Counted from the stretch's first letter, positions 21,767 through 33,507 are shown. The stretch is DNA of 64,000 bases from Lophium mytilinum (GCA_010093605.1 MU004196.1:88255-152254), one strand, 5' to 3'. The notes: generated by a model from the letters alone, not told the origin. A program made the numbers and translations.

Positions 21767-22895
21767 GCTGGCGATGGAGGATAGGGAGACGCCGGACCAA
21801 GAGGGAGGAGGATGGACAGCGGCGCTGTGGCAGAAGGCTGCGCGTGGTGTTTACCAGCGGCGTCGGCGCAGCAATGAGTTTTCTCTAGGCTGGGTCGTGC
21901 TCCCCGTCGACGTCATGGTCTATTGATACCGCCGTACATAGAAATGCGTTGGTGCAAGTGCCAGCCGGCGCTCGATTGACACGCCGGCTTCAACGGCAGT
22001 GCCACAGGTGCTATCTGATTGGGCTGTGCAGGGCTAGAGCACAGCCGCCAGAAGACGCGCGTTTGCTCTTTAGATACTCAGATGAGGCAGCACGCCGTGC
22101 TAAACAAACAAACACGCTGACTGTTTCAGCGCTGTGAGATTCAAATAGAGCAGGCATCGCGAGACAGGAATGTCTAACAGAGGGGATCAGTGTCGAAAGT
22201 GTCTGTGTTCGCCAATCTACATTTAAAGTTGCGGATCGCCCGGGTGGAGCAAGAGGCCCTGGCGCGACGGAATTTGGACGGCAATTGTCTTGAATGCCAG
22301 AGTAAGGGGCGCCAAGAAGCTGGCATTCAAGACTACCTATTGCCCGTAATTTGGATGGTCCACGTTCAGGAGAGATGCCAGACACCAAAGCTCATGAAAA
22401 TATTGAGCGTGTTCGATCTGAGTTTTTTTACTACCTCCTTCACCTAGTAAACACCAGGACACTCCAATGAAATTCTACTTGGTGGCCTAGAATATCCAGG
22501 GCGTACGTAAAATAGAAGCATGCGTCATGTTCTATACCTAGGTAGTCAGCATTGCCCAGATTGCGAGAATTCCATTGAAGGAAAACTAGCGCGTCAAACT
22601 GATGCACAAATCAAACATTGGTTCCCAACAGTAGAAACACCAGAAAATAGAAGGCCTCGAAAAATCGACATGGACGACGGGAGACATTACCTAGGCTTGG
22701 CGTCTAAAGTCTAGAAAAGCCTTCCAAGGTTCCGACTATCGGCGACATTTCTCCGCCATGGGCCCATGTCATTCGTTTTTCTGCCCTCCACGTGAAAGCC
22801 GTCCCATGGTTATAGGGAACCTGCACTCATCAAAGACTCATCCTCCCTCTGAAAGCTTCTAGCACACTCCTGCACATCACTATCACTTGCCCAAC
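21767..22895. other. Intergenic, upstream of ADE13
   Basis: Divergent promoters of the SUR7-family gene and ADE13. Apart from the inverted repeat at 22287-22333, I see only short frames without meaning. Confidence 0.5.
22287..22333. repeat. Perfect 14-bp inverted repeat with hairpin potential
   Basis: GTCTTGAATGCCAG at 22287-22300 and CTGGCATTCAAGAC at 22320-22333, with 19 bases between. Outside the arms, GGCAAT and ATTGCC also pair after a small offset. Could be a remnant of a small element or a cruciform-forming site. Confidence 0.6.
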
Positions 22896-24397
22896 ATGTC
22901 GCCCAACGACGTGTACCAGGACCCGCTGAATTCTCGCTATGCGAGCACTGAGATGAAATACCTCTTTAGTCCCCGCAACCGCTTCAGTACATGGAGGCAA
23001 TTGTGGGTCTGGTTGGCCGAGTCAGAGAAAGAGCTGGGATTGGATATTAGCGACGAGGCGATCCAACAGATGAAAGCCCACCAGGTCATCCAGGACGAGG
23101 AATTCGCTGTAGCTGCCGAGGAAGAGAAGATCAGGAGGCACGATGTTATGGCTCACGTGCATACATTTGGGTTGAAAGCACCAGCGGCTGCAGGTATCAT
23201 TCACTGGGGAGCAACATCTTGCTATTGCACTGACAATGCGGACCTTGTAATTATTGCTCAACCATTTCCACCATATGATGCTAATACAGCCAGATCTTCC
23301 TCCGTGACGGACTTGATATCCTACTCCCCAAACTTGCAACCGTGATCGAGAAACTCTCCTCCTTCGCAAAAGAGCACAAAGACCTCGCATGCCTCGCCTA
23401 TACGCATCTCCAACCCGCCCAACTCACCACCGTCGGCAAGCGAGCATGCCTCTGGATCCAAGACCTCCTCATGGACCTGCGCAACCTCGAGCGCGCCCGC
23501 GACGACCTCCGCTTCCGCGGCGTCAAAGGCACCACCGGCACCCAAGCCTCCTTCCTCCAAATCTTCGCGGGCGACCACTCAAAAGTCGAAGCCCTCGACG
23601 AGCTAGTCACCAAAAAGGCCGATTTCAAATCCGCCTTCATCATCTCCTCGCAGACGTACACGCGCAAGATCGACGGCGACGTGCTGCAAGCCCTGGGCTC
23701 CTTCGGCGCGACCTGCGAGCGCATCGGGCAGGATATCCGCCACCTCGCGGCGTTCAAGGAGCTCGAGGAACCCTTCGAGAGTATGCAGATCGGCTCGTCG
23801 GCCATGGCGTACAAGCGCAACCCCATGCGTAGCGAACGACTCTGCTCGCTAGGCCGGAAGCTGCAGAACTTGCCCAAGGACGCGATGGACACGTATGCGG
23901 CGCAGTGGTTTGAGCGGACGCTGGATGACTCGGCCATTCGCCGCATATGCATCCCGCAGTCGTATCTTTGCGCGGATGCGTCACTCATTCTGCTTAACAA
24001 CATCTCGTCTGGTATGGTCGTCTACCCGGCTGTGATCAAGAAGCGGGTGGAGGCTGAGCTGCCGTTCATGGCAACGGAGAACATTATCATGGCGCTTGTC
24101 GCTAAGGGGGTCAGTCGGCAAAGGGCGCATGAGGCGGTCCGAGTGCTGTCTCACGAGGCTGGCCGTGAGGTGAAGCAGTTCGGGCGCGACAACGACCTCA
24201 TCGATCGCATTCGCGGGAAGGAGTTTTTCGAGAGCATCGTGCCCGACTTGGAGAAGCTCATGGACCCGCAGACCTTTATCGGGCGCGCGCCGGAACAAGT
24301 GACGAGTTTCTACGAGAAGGACGTGACGCCTGCGCTGAAGAAGTACTTCGACGCGAAACTGATCAAGTCTGGGGAGGCTGCGGAATTGCACGTTTAA
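22896..24397 (+). CDS. ADE13: Adenylosuccinate lyase (484 aa)
   Basis: Exons 22896-23246 and 23294-24397. Catalyses two steps of purine synthesis: SAICAR to AICAR plus fumarate, and adenylosuccinate to AMP plus fumarate. The family signature [15 protein letters not shown] is intact. Other landmarks are [20 protein letters not shown] at the N-terminus, [30 protein letters not shown] and [14 protein letters not shown]. Length matches yeast Ade13 (482 aa). The splice joins NADL to IFLRDGLD, restoring the conserved helix; the acceptor is the second AG of the CAGCCAG string at 23287-23293. The start is the ATG in ...CCCAACATGTCGCCC; the frame is open slightly upstream but has no earlier ATG. Confidence 0.96.
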
Positions 24398-24406
24398 GGG
24401 GGGTTT

Positions 24407-25159
24407 CTAGGTTTGTGACTTGAGGGAGGAGTTACGAGGTTCACGCTGGATGAGGCAATCGGTATAGTCTTGGTCTCCTATCAAAAGTCGGCTTTCGAAG
24501 TCCATACGTCTTTCAGTATTCTCGTGTTGGTATTTACATATGATATGAAAAGAAACACTAAAGGCCGTCACAATACCCTGCGCAATCTTCTCCGCCAATT
24601 TATACACCGTCGACATCCGATGGCTCACAAACACCCTCGCCCTCGTATCCACCACCGCTATCGGATCGCCAGCTCTGCCTATCGTGCACATGCAACTTGC
24701 GTGATAGATCCCCTTACACTCATCTCTACCGCGCCTAAGATCCCGTCGTACATAGTACGTCGCAAACCTCCTTCCGTAGTAGTCCTCCTCGCTAGCTGTA
24801 TCGTCACTCAAATGCATCTACTTAGAGTCAATGACTGGACTATCCATATTCGAACTCGAAGAAAAGAAGACAGAGTCACGAGAGCCAGGCGCCACGAGGG
24901 CATCTACGACAATACAAGCATTTCCCCAACAAGAAATTGTAGAATTTACTTCTGCATCTCCCTGATAATCCGCACCACCACAGATCCCTCCCAACCATCT
25001 CCACCACCCCCACCCGTCGTTGCCGCTCATCACCAAATCTCCCCAAACCCCCTTCTCGCCTAACTCCACTCCCACCGTTCCCGTCATCTGCGCACAACTT
25101 TCCACTCCTTCCCATGAACGAATCGAAATTGTGCTGTTAATACCCCTCCACCTGCCCAT
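24407..25159 (-). CDS. Unrecognised possible gene with a 51-bp intron
   Basis: One minus-strand frame is open from an ATG at 25159 to a stop at 24407 except for a single TAG at 24820-24818. That TAG lies in a stretch from GTAGAT (24822) to an AG about 51 bp on. Removing it as an intron keeps the frame and joins VIDSK to RFATYYVRRD. Codons in the 3' half look coding: many G/C third positions, and a coherent GRAGDPIAVVDTRARVFV stretch followed by a helix YKLAEKIAQGI. The 5' half is Trp/Gly-rich (DGWGWWRWLGG) and may contain a further intron. No signal peptide or known domain. It could instead be an old gene with one inactivating stop. It lies tail-to-tail with ADE13, only 9 bp away. Confidence 0.35.
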
Positions 25160-25617
25160 TGTGCAAGTTTGTTGCAGAATTGGAATTTACAGGCCCTGTC
25201 TCACTCCTCCCCCCACCCGGTGGATCCTCTGGAATGGCGGGAAGGGTTTCGCGGGAGAGGAGGGATTTTATAGTTGGTGGAGAGTGGGAGACAGGTGGGG
25301 CACGAGGGAGGCACGTGGGAGGCACGTGGTTTGAGCAGAGAGGGCGAATTTGGGGAACGGTGAGTTGGGGAGGTCGATTAAGGGCTTGTCATAGCTGGTA
25401 TTCGGCAGCGCAGTGGATGTACGAGGTTGGTTTGAAGAATTATATGTATAGTTCTACTGTTGTCTGAGGAGACTAAGAGGCTTTGGAGATGGTTCAGGAG
25501 GATAGAAACCAATCACTTCAGAACTTTAGTAACACCTGTCAAGAGACCAGTGACAGTAGCTGTCAAGAGTATATATACATACCTACAACAAGGCATTACT
25601 CTATCATCTACACCTCC

Positions 25618-28549
25618 TCATCTATTCAAACTAAGCAACCCCTCCACATACTTCCTCGCATCAATGCCAATCCCCTCCGCCAGCCCTCTCGGCCCCCACC
25701 CTGCCGCCTGTCCCCCCATCTTCTCCGCCGTGCTGCCCCCTCCTCCACCCCCAAGCCCCTTCCACATCGCCGTCCCCATCCGCCCCGCCGCTCCACTCGG
25801 CTTCCCAACCACCCCCGCATCCCTCGCACGGCGCACCAGAAACGCTTCCCGCAAGTCGCAGGCATCGAACTCCGTCTGCTCGGTATCCGTCTTCGACGGC
25901 TTGAGGCTGGTCTGGCGCTCCTTGAGGCGCACGGCGTCCTGCGCGTGGGAAGGCGGCAGCCGCATCCACACGACCCACCAACCGCGGCCGGTCTTGCAGG
26001 TGCGCTCGATCTCGGTGGTGGAGCGGCGGGTGGTGGAGACTGTGCTAAGGATCTGGGAGTGGACGTTCAGGGCGTCGATACGGCTCCAGTTGCCGGTGAG
26101 GCCTTCGGCGCTGAGGGATCCGGGCTCGGGGATGTTGGGTAAGGAGGAGTGGACGGTTAGGGTGCGCGGGTCGTAGACGAGGTCAAAGATGGGGCTTGTG
26201 TTTGGAGTGTTCGAGGCTATGGTGGTGTAGGGGGAGCTGGCATCGTCGATGCGGGCGGCGACTCGAGTAGGGGCGGTAGAGTTGGAGAGCGGGCGGTGTA
26301 GAGGGGAGAAGTAAGTGTGCAAGTTTCGGTAGAAGGCGGCGAGCGTGAGGGACTCGGTGCGATTTTCGAAGAGGAAGGTGTAAATGAAGGGACGGTGCTG
26401 TTACGGGTCAGTAAAAAATCTCTTGGAGTGCGAAAGACTAGAGGCTACGTACCACATAGACAATGACTCGGAGCCTGGTGTGCTTCGGGTTAAGAGTTGG
26501 GGGTGTCTCTATCAACTGGGTGCGGTAGGAGGCTGGAGTAAGCGGATCGCTGGCATCAATGGGAAACTCTGCTGATACATCCTTGTTGAGTTCAACTTGT
26601 AGAGTACGAATTGGTATCCTGTTGTTCCAGCTCGGCTCTTCATCCTCATCTTCGTCTTCGTCCTCGTTGTCCATATCTCCTTTCAGACCGACTATGAAGT
26701 ATCCAGTATTCTCCTGGTATATTTGACTCTTCCGTCTCTCTTCAGCGTGGTCAACATCAGGATCGGGGTCAATATGTCGCATGCTTGTGTCTCCCATATG
26801 GCTATGTGCATCATCGGTTTCGCTGTCTCCGTATTGCTGAGACGCCTGCCGAGAGGCTTGAGGCCGCTTGCCCCCCCATGTCGTCCCATAGCCAAGGGTG
26901 AGATACTTCACCCAAGTCTCGGAATCTCCTAGAGAAGCTTTGACTGGTTCTGGTGCGCTCGATTCCGTGTTCTGAGCATCAATGCTTGAAGACGCTTTCG
27001 CCAAAGAAGATTCTGCGGCAACCACTATCGGCGGCGGAATTCCAGGCCGATAAGAATCATTCTTGGAAGCAGCGGGTCGTTTTGGTGTGCTAGCGGTTGG
27101 CGCTTCTTGGTCTCGCGAGGTTTCTGGTGTTTGAGACTTAGCAGCAGTCTTGGTGACCTTTCTACGCCTCTTCCTCCGGTCTGAATTTGGGCTATCCTTC
27201 ACGCCATAAGTATACTCTCCGTGGGCGTAGATCCACTCCACCCAATGAGAGATGTCTTTTAGCGAGGCTCGAGATACGGCTCCCACGCCAGAGAATACCA
27301 CGCCGTCAGACGCACCAGTGTACCGGCCGCTTCCCATCCAAGGCTCGGACTCTGGGGTCATGTCGACCAGCTTCTTACTGCCCGTGGCTGTCCTCGGATC
27401 CAGCTGTTGCACTGCTGAGGGCTCGCCAAAACGAGACACCATCAAGTCCACTAGCCCCTCGGTCCTCCCCGCGTAGTCTTCCAGTACCTCCCTTTCACCA
27501 CTCCCCCACTCTTCCTCTCCAACGCCCATGCCAAGCTCACCACCAGCTGCAAGCTTGAGACCGCCGAATACGTCCACTGCAGGGCTCCCATGAAGCATAA
27601 CGTCCCAATTATTTGCGAACTTGGTCCAGAACTTATCCAGGATATTACAGAACTTGGCGCGGTCCATCTTGACATATATCTCGTCCAGCGATGTTCCATG
27701 ATGTAGGAGAAATACAGAATGAGCTCTCTTTAGGTGTTGGAGCAGCAGGGTCGGAGGGCTGACCTCCCGCGACGAGTATTCTATAGATGGTGTAGAGGCA
27801 GTAGTGCCCTTAGCGGATGGAGGGACGTTGGCCGGGAGTCGGGTGAGATCGATAGACTAGGAGATGAACATATTAGACCCAAAAATATCTATAATTCACC
27901 TTACTCGCAGTACTTACAGCTAGTATCCACCATCCGCTCTCAAGCTCATGCATCACGATTCTCGCCTTCTCTGTTTCCACATGGTCGACCGCTTCGCCGT
28001 TGGAGAAACTCCTGGGACCTGTTAGAATTCTTCCCTCTATAGCCCTGTAGAGTAATAGGCCATAAGTTTGTGCACACTCGTCTGCCACTGCTTGGGGTAA
28101 CCCCAGAGCGGTTTATATAAGTCCAGGCGCAATGTTAAGTCACGCGGCCAGATTTGAGCTACCTCATGACTGGTCGGCTTCCTGAAGAAGGGAATGCTTC
28201 TGAAAGCAATGCCTAGCGTCCAAAGAGACTCTTAAGCAGTGGCATACCCGTAAGCCCAGACTCATGGCCTGGTACTCTATCTCGACACGTACCGCGCGAA
28301 GTCCACCATGCCCTGCGCAAGCCCAATCTGCCGCAACTTCTCATTCTCGTCCTCGCGAAGCTGGCGATCATGGTCTGCCTCTGCCTGCTTCCCATTGCCC
28401 TTCGCCCTCCCCTTGGCCGCTTTGGAGTAGTAGAAGACGACCTGATCGCGGAAGGTGTCATCGGTGGTGCCGAGAGAGGGATTGTAGATTCCGAGGAACG
28501 CAAGCTGGGCGGGCACCACCTTGGAGAGGTGGTCTGCTGGGACGGCCAT
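25618..28549 (-). CDS. CCZ1: Vacuolar fusion protein CCZ1 (844 aa)
   Basis: Exons 28549-28293, 28011-27918, 27856-26453, 26397-25618. CCZ1 pairs with MON1 as the exchange factor that activates Rab7/Ypt7 on late endosomes and vacuoles. The first longin domain starts PAQLAFLGIYNPSLGTTDDT and continues VVFYYSKAAK. It resumes after intron 1 with EKARIVMHELESGWWILA and ends with FLLHHGTSLDEIYVKMDR. The middle (about residues 290-480) is a long disordered, acidic insertion (DEDEDEDEE), normal for filamentous fungi. The last exon has HRPFIYTFLFENRTESLTL, a typical late CCZ1 block. Intron 1 is 281 bp, against about 50 for the others, because it contains a MITE-like inverted repeat. Divergent from FMT1 across 336 bp. 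Confidence 0.9.
28048..28279. mobile_element. MITE-like inverted-repeat element inside CCZ1 intron 1
   Basis: Left arm 28048-28093 (TAGAGTAATAGGCCATAAGT...CTGCCACTGCTT) and the reverse complement of the right arm 28234-28279 (TAGAGTACCAGGCCATGAGT...ATGCCACTGCTT) agree at about 36 of 46 positions. They enclose about 140 bp that contains the palindrome GGGGTAACCCC. Nearly the whole 281-bp intron is this element. The left arm is also found at 38868-38918 and, in part, at 39263-39290. No clear target-site duplication was found; the class is unknown. Confidence 0.7.
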
Positions 28550-28885
28550 GCGGTGTTGTCAGTACATAGACTTGCAGCGTAGTGCTGCTGTCGAGGTGCG
28601 GCGAACAGGTATTGCGTCACTCGCAGCAAGCCACACCAAAGTTCGAAAGCAGCATTTATTCCGGTCTCAGCAACGGGCCGCTACTCTCTATGGCGTCTAG
28701 GGCGGCACTGGAGTGCGCAGTCAAAGCAATATCATCGTGAGGAAAGTTGTTCGTATGATGCAATTGTCACCGGAATCCATAGCTCTGGAGAAGACTTTAG
28801 AGCGGAAGCTAGCCGTGCATCGGCCGCAGATCGACGTCAGTTCGCGGTTCTTCACTAAATCTTCTTCAGGTTCATAGCTACAACC
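28550..28885. promoter_or_regulatory. Shared divergent promoter region of CCZ1 and FMT1
   Basis: 336 bp between two divergent start codons. No defined box is claimed; the arrangement itself implies both promoters are here. Confidence 0.5.
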
Positions 28886-30128
28886 ATGAGTTCGTGTTGG
28901 AGGCTTCGGCTTCCTGTCCGTTCATTTCGAGTCCCCAGATATGCAGCAGCAGCGTCACGCCGATTCAATTCATCAAAAACCTCCGACCCCCTCCGCATCC
29001 TCTTCTGCGGCTCCGACGACTTCAGCATCTCCTCCCTCCGCGCGGTCCATAACGAACACTTGAAAGACCCAGGAGCAATAGCATCAATAGATGTTGTACA
29101 TAGGCCAGGGAAGCGCACGGGACGGGGCCTAAAAGAGCTGCGCGAAGTGCCCATAAAAAAAGTAGCCCAAGAGCTCAAACTCCCCACCCACGAAATCGAC
29201 ACATTCACGGGCTGGACGGTACCTCCACCTCTCGAAGAACCCCTGGATTCTCCTCGCTCATGAAGCTAGCCCCCATCACCCCAAAATGAGCCCATAAACC
29301 TCGTCATCGCCGTCTCCTTCGGCAAACTCGTCCCCCCACGAATCATAAACGGTGCCAAATACGGCGGGCTAAACGTGCACCCATCACTACTCCCCGAGTA
29401 TGTAAAACTCAAGGGGAAATGATACTAGCATTTTATACTGAAAACTACGTTCTAGCTTCCGCGGCCCCGCCCCCATCCACCACACCCTCCTCCACGCCCG
29501 CCCCACCACCGGCATCACCCTCCAAACCCTCCACCCCGCCCACTTCGACGCCGGCCTCATCCTCGCCCAAACCCCCGCCCCGGGGCTGCGCATCCCGCAC
29601 GGCGCCGACTGCTCCCCCGCCCAGCTCACCGCTTTCCTCGCGCCTCTAGGCGGGGAGATGCTCGTGGATGTCCTCCGCCACAAGACTTTCGTGCCTCCGC
29701 TCGTGGACGGTGGCTGGTGTGCCGAAGCAACGCCGGCGGCAGACCTCCTCCACGCGCCGATGATCACGAAGGAGGATGGGCGCATACGGTGGGAGCGGTG
29801 GGGAGGGGAGGAGCTGTTGCGGCGGCGGAGGGTGCTTGAGAATCTGTGGACGACTGTGCGGATTGGGGATGAGGAGAAGCGGTTAGTTATTCATGGGTTG
29901 GAGAGTATACGGGAGCCTGAACATGCGGCGGCGGGGGTGGGGCAGTTCGTCGCGTGCAAGGCGCCGGAGGGCACGGTATTAGAGGGAGGAATACCCGCGG
30001 GGGACGGGGATTTCCTAGGGGTGCGGATGGTAGACGGGCAGTTTTTGCTAGTCACGAAGTGTACGCTTGAGGGGAGGCAGAAGGGGAAAGGGGCGGCTGT
30101 TGTGTTGCAGGGTCTGAGTAAGCAATAG
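28886..30128 (+). CDS. FMT1: Mitochondrial methionyl-tRNA formyltransferase (370 aa)
   Basis: Exons 28886-29218, 29291-29397, 29456-30128. Transfers a formyl group from 10-formyl-tetrahydrofolate to initiator Met-tRNA for mitochondrial translation. The N-terminus (MSSCWRLRLPVRSFRVPR) is basic and fits a mitochondrial presequence. The catalytic fold shows LRILFCGSDDFSISSL, then NLVIAVSFGKLVP, then GLNVHPSLLPDFRGPAPIHH with the conserved Asn-x-His-x-Ser segment, the last part assembled over the second splice junction. The C-terminal domain starts around ITKEDGRIRW. Exon 3 is very GC-rich with long C runs at third positions. The gene converges with the AIM34-like gene. Confidence 0.93.
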
Positions 30129-30649
30129 GAGTTAGTAGAAGGTAGGCTGGAGCTATTGTAGACGTGGTAGGCCGGAGTCGTTGTAGACGTGGCAGGCCGA
30201 TGTAGCAAACATGTATGTATATGCAGCTAAATATGTAAGATATCACACCGCAACTCTGTCGGACTCGGGCCCCGTGATTCGACGTTGCCATCTTCGAAAC
30301 ATCTACATGTAGGAGAAGATGCAAGCTAGCGAGATGTACAGGGAAGATGTGCATAGACGACGTGCATGTAATATCTGATCTCGCATTGGCCAAATCAATT
30401 CGAATGGTATTGGGAGACCTGCAAACGCGATCCATTCCACCTCAGTAAAGAGACAATTAAAACAAAGCTACTGGCGATCAACTACACCACGCCATCATAA
30501 GAACCCAGAATCGAACAAGAAAATCGTGAAACGATCGTCATCAGCTTCCCAAGGTTTGAGCACTTCAAGCCGGAGCAATACCACCCTCGCCAACATCGCC
30601 TACTAATCCCATCCCATCAAACCCCCTTAAGAGTTCTCACTTACACCCC
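30129..30649. other. Convergent 3' region between FMT1 and the AIM34-like gene
   Basis: About 520 bp, no gene. A 15-16-bp motif, GAGC/AGTCG then TTGTAGACGTGG(T/C)AGGCC, occurs twice in tandem near 30150-30197. Confidence 0.5.
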
Positions 30650-31465
30650 TCAAGCCGCCGGCCTCCCCCCCCTCGGCCCAAACAAATCCTCCACCAACCC
30701 ACCCCAAACCTGCCTCGCCATCCCCCCCTCCTCCCCACCCACCTTCCCCTCCACCGCCTTCCCCACCTTCTCCGCCAACCCCTGAAAATCCACCGCCCCG
30801 CTATCACTAACCTCGCTCATCGCGCTCGGCGCATGGATATGCGTCCCATCCAAACTCGCCGTCACAATCTCCGGCTTCATAACCCCCGCGCCCTCGTCAG
30901 CCACCTCGCCCCCAGTCGCGTAGGAGGGGATCTCGGCGGCGGACGAGTAGAAGGTTGACGGGAGCAGCGGCACGCGGGGAAGCAGCGGCGCGGGGGAGAG
31001 ATCAGGGTCGAAGTCGGGCAGGTAGGCGAAGTCCATGGTGGAGGTGTCGTTGACGGCTTTGAGGGCGCGCGAGGTGTTGAATTGGCGGGAGCGGACGTCC
31101 GAGGACGCGGGGGCGAGGATGGTGGGGCGCGAGGGGCGCGTGGTGCTGTAGGCGCGGGAGTTTACGGTTTCGTGGGCGGTGAGGCGGTTGGTGAGCTGGG
31201 GGGTTGGTGTTAGATGGGTTCATATTAGGGATGGGGAGTAAGAGGGAAAGCATACCTCGGTGTTGCTGCCGGTGGTGGGCAGGTTGCGCTTCTTGCACTC
31301 GGCTCGTAGCCCCTCGGTGTCCCGGGGGAGATTGATGGCAGGACGCTCGGTGGTGAGTAGGGAGGAGAAGGTGCTGGGACCGGTCATGTGGAGGCCCCGG
31401 ATTTGGGCGGTGCCGACTGCAAGGCGGTTGAGAGCTCGGAGTGATGAGGCTCTTGAAGCTGCCAT
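30650..31465 (-). CDS. SAP-domain mitochondrial protein, AIM34-like (251 aa)
   Basis: Exons 31465-31256 and 31195-30650. The N-terminus is rich in Arg/Ser/Ala (MAASRASSLRALNRLAVGTA) with the GLHMTGPS processing-site look, so mitochondrial import is likely. A SAP motif spans the splice junction: DTEGLRAECKKRNLPTTGS continuing into NTELTNRL (about residues 48-74). SAP motifs bind nucleic acids. The best-known fungal protein with this layout is yeast Aim34, whose role in mitochondrial inheritance is undefined. The second half is low-complexity (many Pro/Ala/Gly), ending in an amphipathic helix around GLAEKVGKAVEGKVGG. Confidence 0.7.
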
Positions 31466-32650
31466 TGTGATACGTGAGTGTTGGGGATATGGAATTGAGG
31501 TCTGATGAGCAAATGGTGTTGAGAAATAAAGATGGGGTATCAGGTTATCTCAGAGAAGTAAGAGTACAGGGTCGCGAAACTCGGGCTTGGAATGTAGGTG
31601 GGTAGAAATCCGGTGTGAGGGGAGGAGATTCGGGGAGGGTTGGGAATGGATGAGGGCGGATGGGGGAAGCTGGTGTTTAGTAACGATGTCCAATTGATGC
31701 ACAGGGCGGACGACAAGTCAGTGCACAAGCTCCTGCTGACCTGCTTTGGGTGCAGCTCGAGGGTGCAGTAGCCCGGCTGGGAGCGCGTTGGTGTTCAACG
31801 GTATCGAAACACCATTACACCAAGGAGCTTGGGCCCCTCAACTCAACCCTCATGCGGGACGAGGCGGTGACAGCATAGCTTAGCCAATCAAGGCGCCCCG
31901 GATGCTGAGCGATGCCGCTCTCACCTGAGCTCAGCAACACCGCTTCCCCGCCTTTCAATTACACTCTGGAAACCATCTCGCGACGCAGCCTAAGCTATAC
32001 GGCAAACGGCGGAGAGCGGATAGAGAAGCACTCCCAGCAGTTATCACAACCCCACGCCGCCCCCGACTCGGCAGCGTGCCAACCGACTGTTGGGACCGCT
32101 TCTTACCAAACCCGTAAGGCCCGTGTCGGAGGATGAATTGTGCGAAGTCGGACGCCGAAATTGTCATGGCTGGGCGCCGCACCGCACGAGACATCCCGGC
32201 TCTCCACCGCAGAGTGCGATGCGGATAGCTGCAGATGCCCCAACACCTGCGACCTACTGCTTGAAAGAACCTTTGTAGCCTTAATAGAGAGCAGATAAGG
32301 TTCAGGGGGTGTTCCAATCATCATCGATGAAATGGTGAAGCAGTGATTCAGTTTGGCCCACGGCACGGCAGTCGACATCGAGGAGCTTATTACTCGAGCA
32401 AATGCTCATCGAGGCTGCCAAGTACCGTTACAGATACGTGGTACGCGTACTAGAAATCCTTGAACAAATCACTCCGCGTACATTTATGGTTGTTGAGTGG
32501 GTCAAACCATGCACTGAAGTCACCAATCAGCCGCTACCACTCTACCCCTTGTATTCCCGTGCCAATCATGACTCCGTCCACAAATATCTCTTCCATCATC
32601 AAAATTTAATCTTGAGTATAGTATAGCCAAATTTCAGCATCCAGAAAATC
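31466..32650. other. Intergenic between the AIM34-like gene and tRNA-Pro
   Basis: About 1.2 kb with no gene recognised. The first 200 bp should contain the AIM34-like promoter. Open frames near 31912-32378 on both strands overlap one another and look like chance. Confidence 0.5.
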
Positions 32651-32753
32651 GGCCTGGTGGTCTAGTGGTATGATTGTCGCTTCGGGAGTTCCGCGCCTGG
32701 CTGCTCAGCAGCTAAACTGTGACAGGCCCCGGGTTCGAATCCCGGCCAGGCCC
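32651..32753 (+). tRNA. tRNA-Pro(CGG) with a 31-nt intron
   Basis: Acceptor stem GGCCTGG (32651-32657) pairs with CCAGGCC, discriminator C at 32753. The D-arm contains AGTGGTA. The anticodon stem is GTCGC/GTGAC, and the loop TTCGGG-T is interrupted after position 37 by a 31-nt intron (32687-32717). The anticodon CGG is at 32683-32685. The T-arm is CCGGGTTCGAATCCCGG. The mature length is 72 nt. The intron contains a small GCTGC/GCAGC hairpin. Confidence 0.95.
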
Positions 32754-32766
32754 GACGTTTTGCTCG

Positions 32767-32774
32767 TTTTTTTT
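32767..32774 (+). terminator. RNA polymerase III terminator of tRNA-Pro
   Basis: Run of eight T residues 14 bases after the tRNA 3' end, as expected for Pol III termination. Confidence 0.85.
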
Positions 32775-33507
32775 GGCTTCTAGGACGTAACAAAGAGTTA
32801 ACTGGATACGTGAATGATGCTTCATCTTTTGTTGCTGTGTAATTTTGTTTTTGTGGGTTGGGTGGAGGAGAATCGCGTTGCTTGCTTGCATCGTACTAAC
32901 CGATCAACTGACAACTTTAGTTTCAGTACTTGTAGTGAATGATTCCCTTGAAGAAATGCAGTATACACGCCCTGCAGCATAATCGTAGATTCAGAAGATT
33001 GAATAGAACCGAATCCTATGAAGAAAAGAAAGCATATGATCGATCTATGATATGGCACCCGAGGGCCTCTGCAACGTGTAATAGTCACTCTTCGCAAGAA
33101 TATCTCATCGAGCAGAATTAGGGTTCGAGTGCTTTCATTGAGTTCTCTGAGAAGTTTTGTGATCTCTAAATGAATTGAAAGAAAAATATGAATTCCTAAA
33201 AGCAAAGGCATATAGCCTAAAGTTCAGACTCAGCTACTCGAGTTAGGGAACAGGGTATTTGATGAAGTGTAGAAGCCAGAACTCATGACGCCGTTCTCGT
33301 AGAACTGAAGCTGAAGCCGAAGCTGCATCCTAACAATAAGATGCCGTGAACCCTTGCTCCGAAAGATGATGATGAATTAAGCAGTGCAACTGAGAAGTGG
33401 AAGGTATGAAAGAGCTGCGGCCTATCTCGCTCATCGTGTTGGAGACGGTAATGAGACGGCCGGGAACGCCCTTTAGTGAGTAGATGATCTGTAGACTCTC
33501 GCGGGCC
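32775..33507. other. Intergenic, AT-richer, no gene seen
   Basis: Between the tRNA terminator and the stop of the SWIM/RING gene. Probably includes that gene's 3' untranslated region. Nothing else recognised. Confidence 0.5.
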
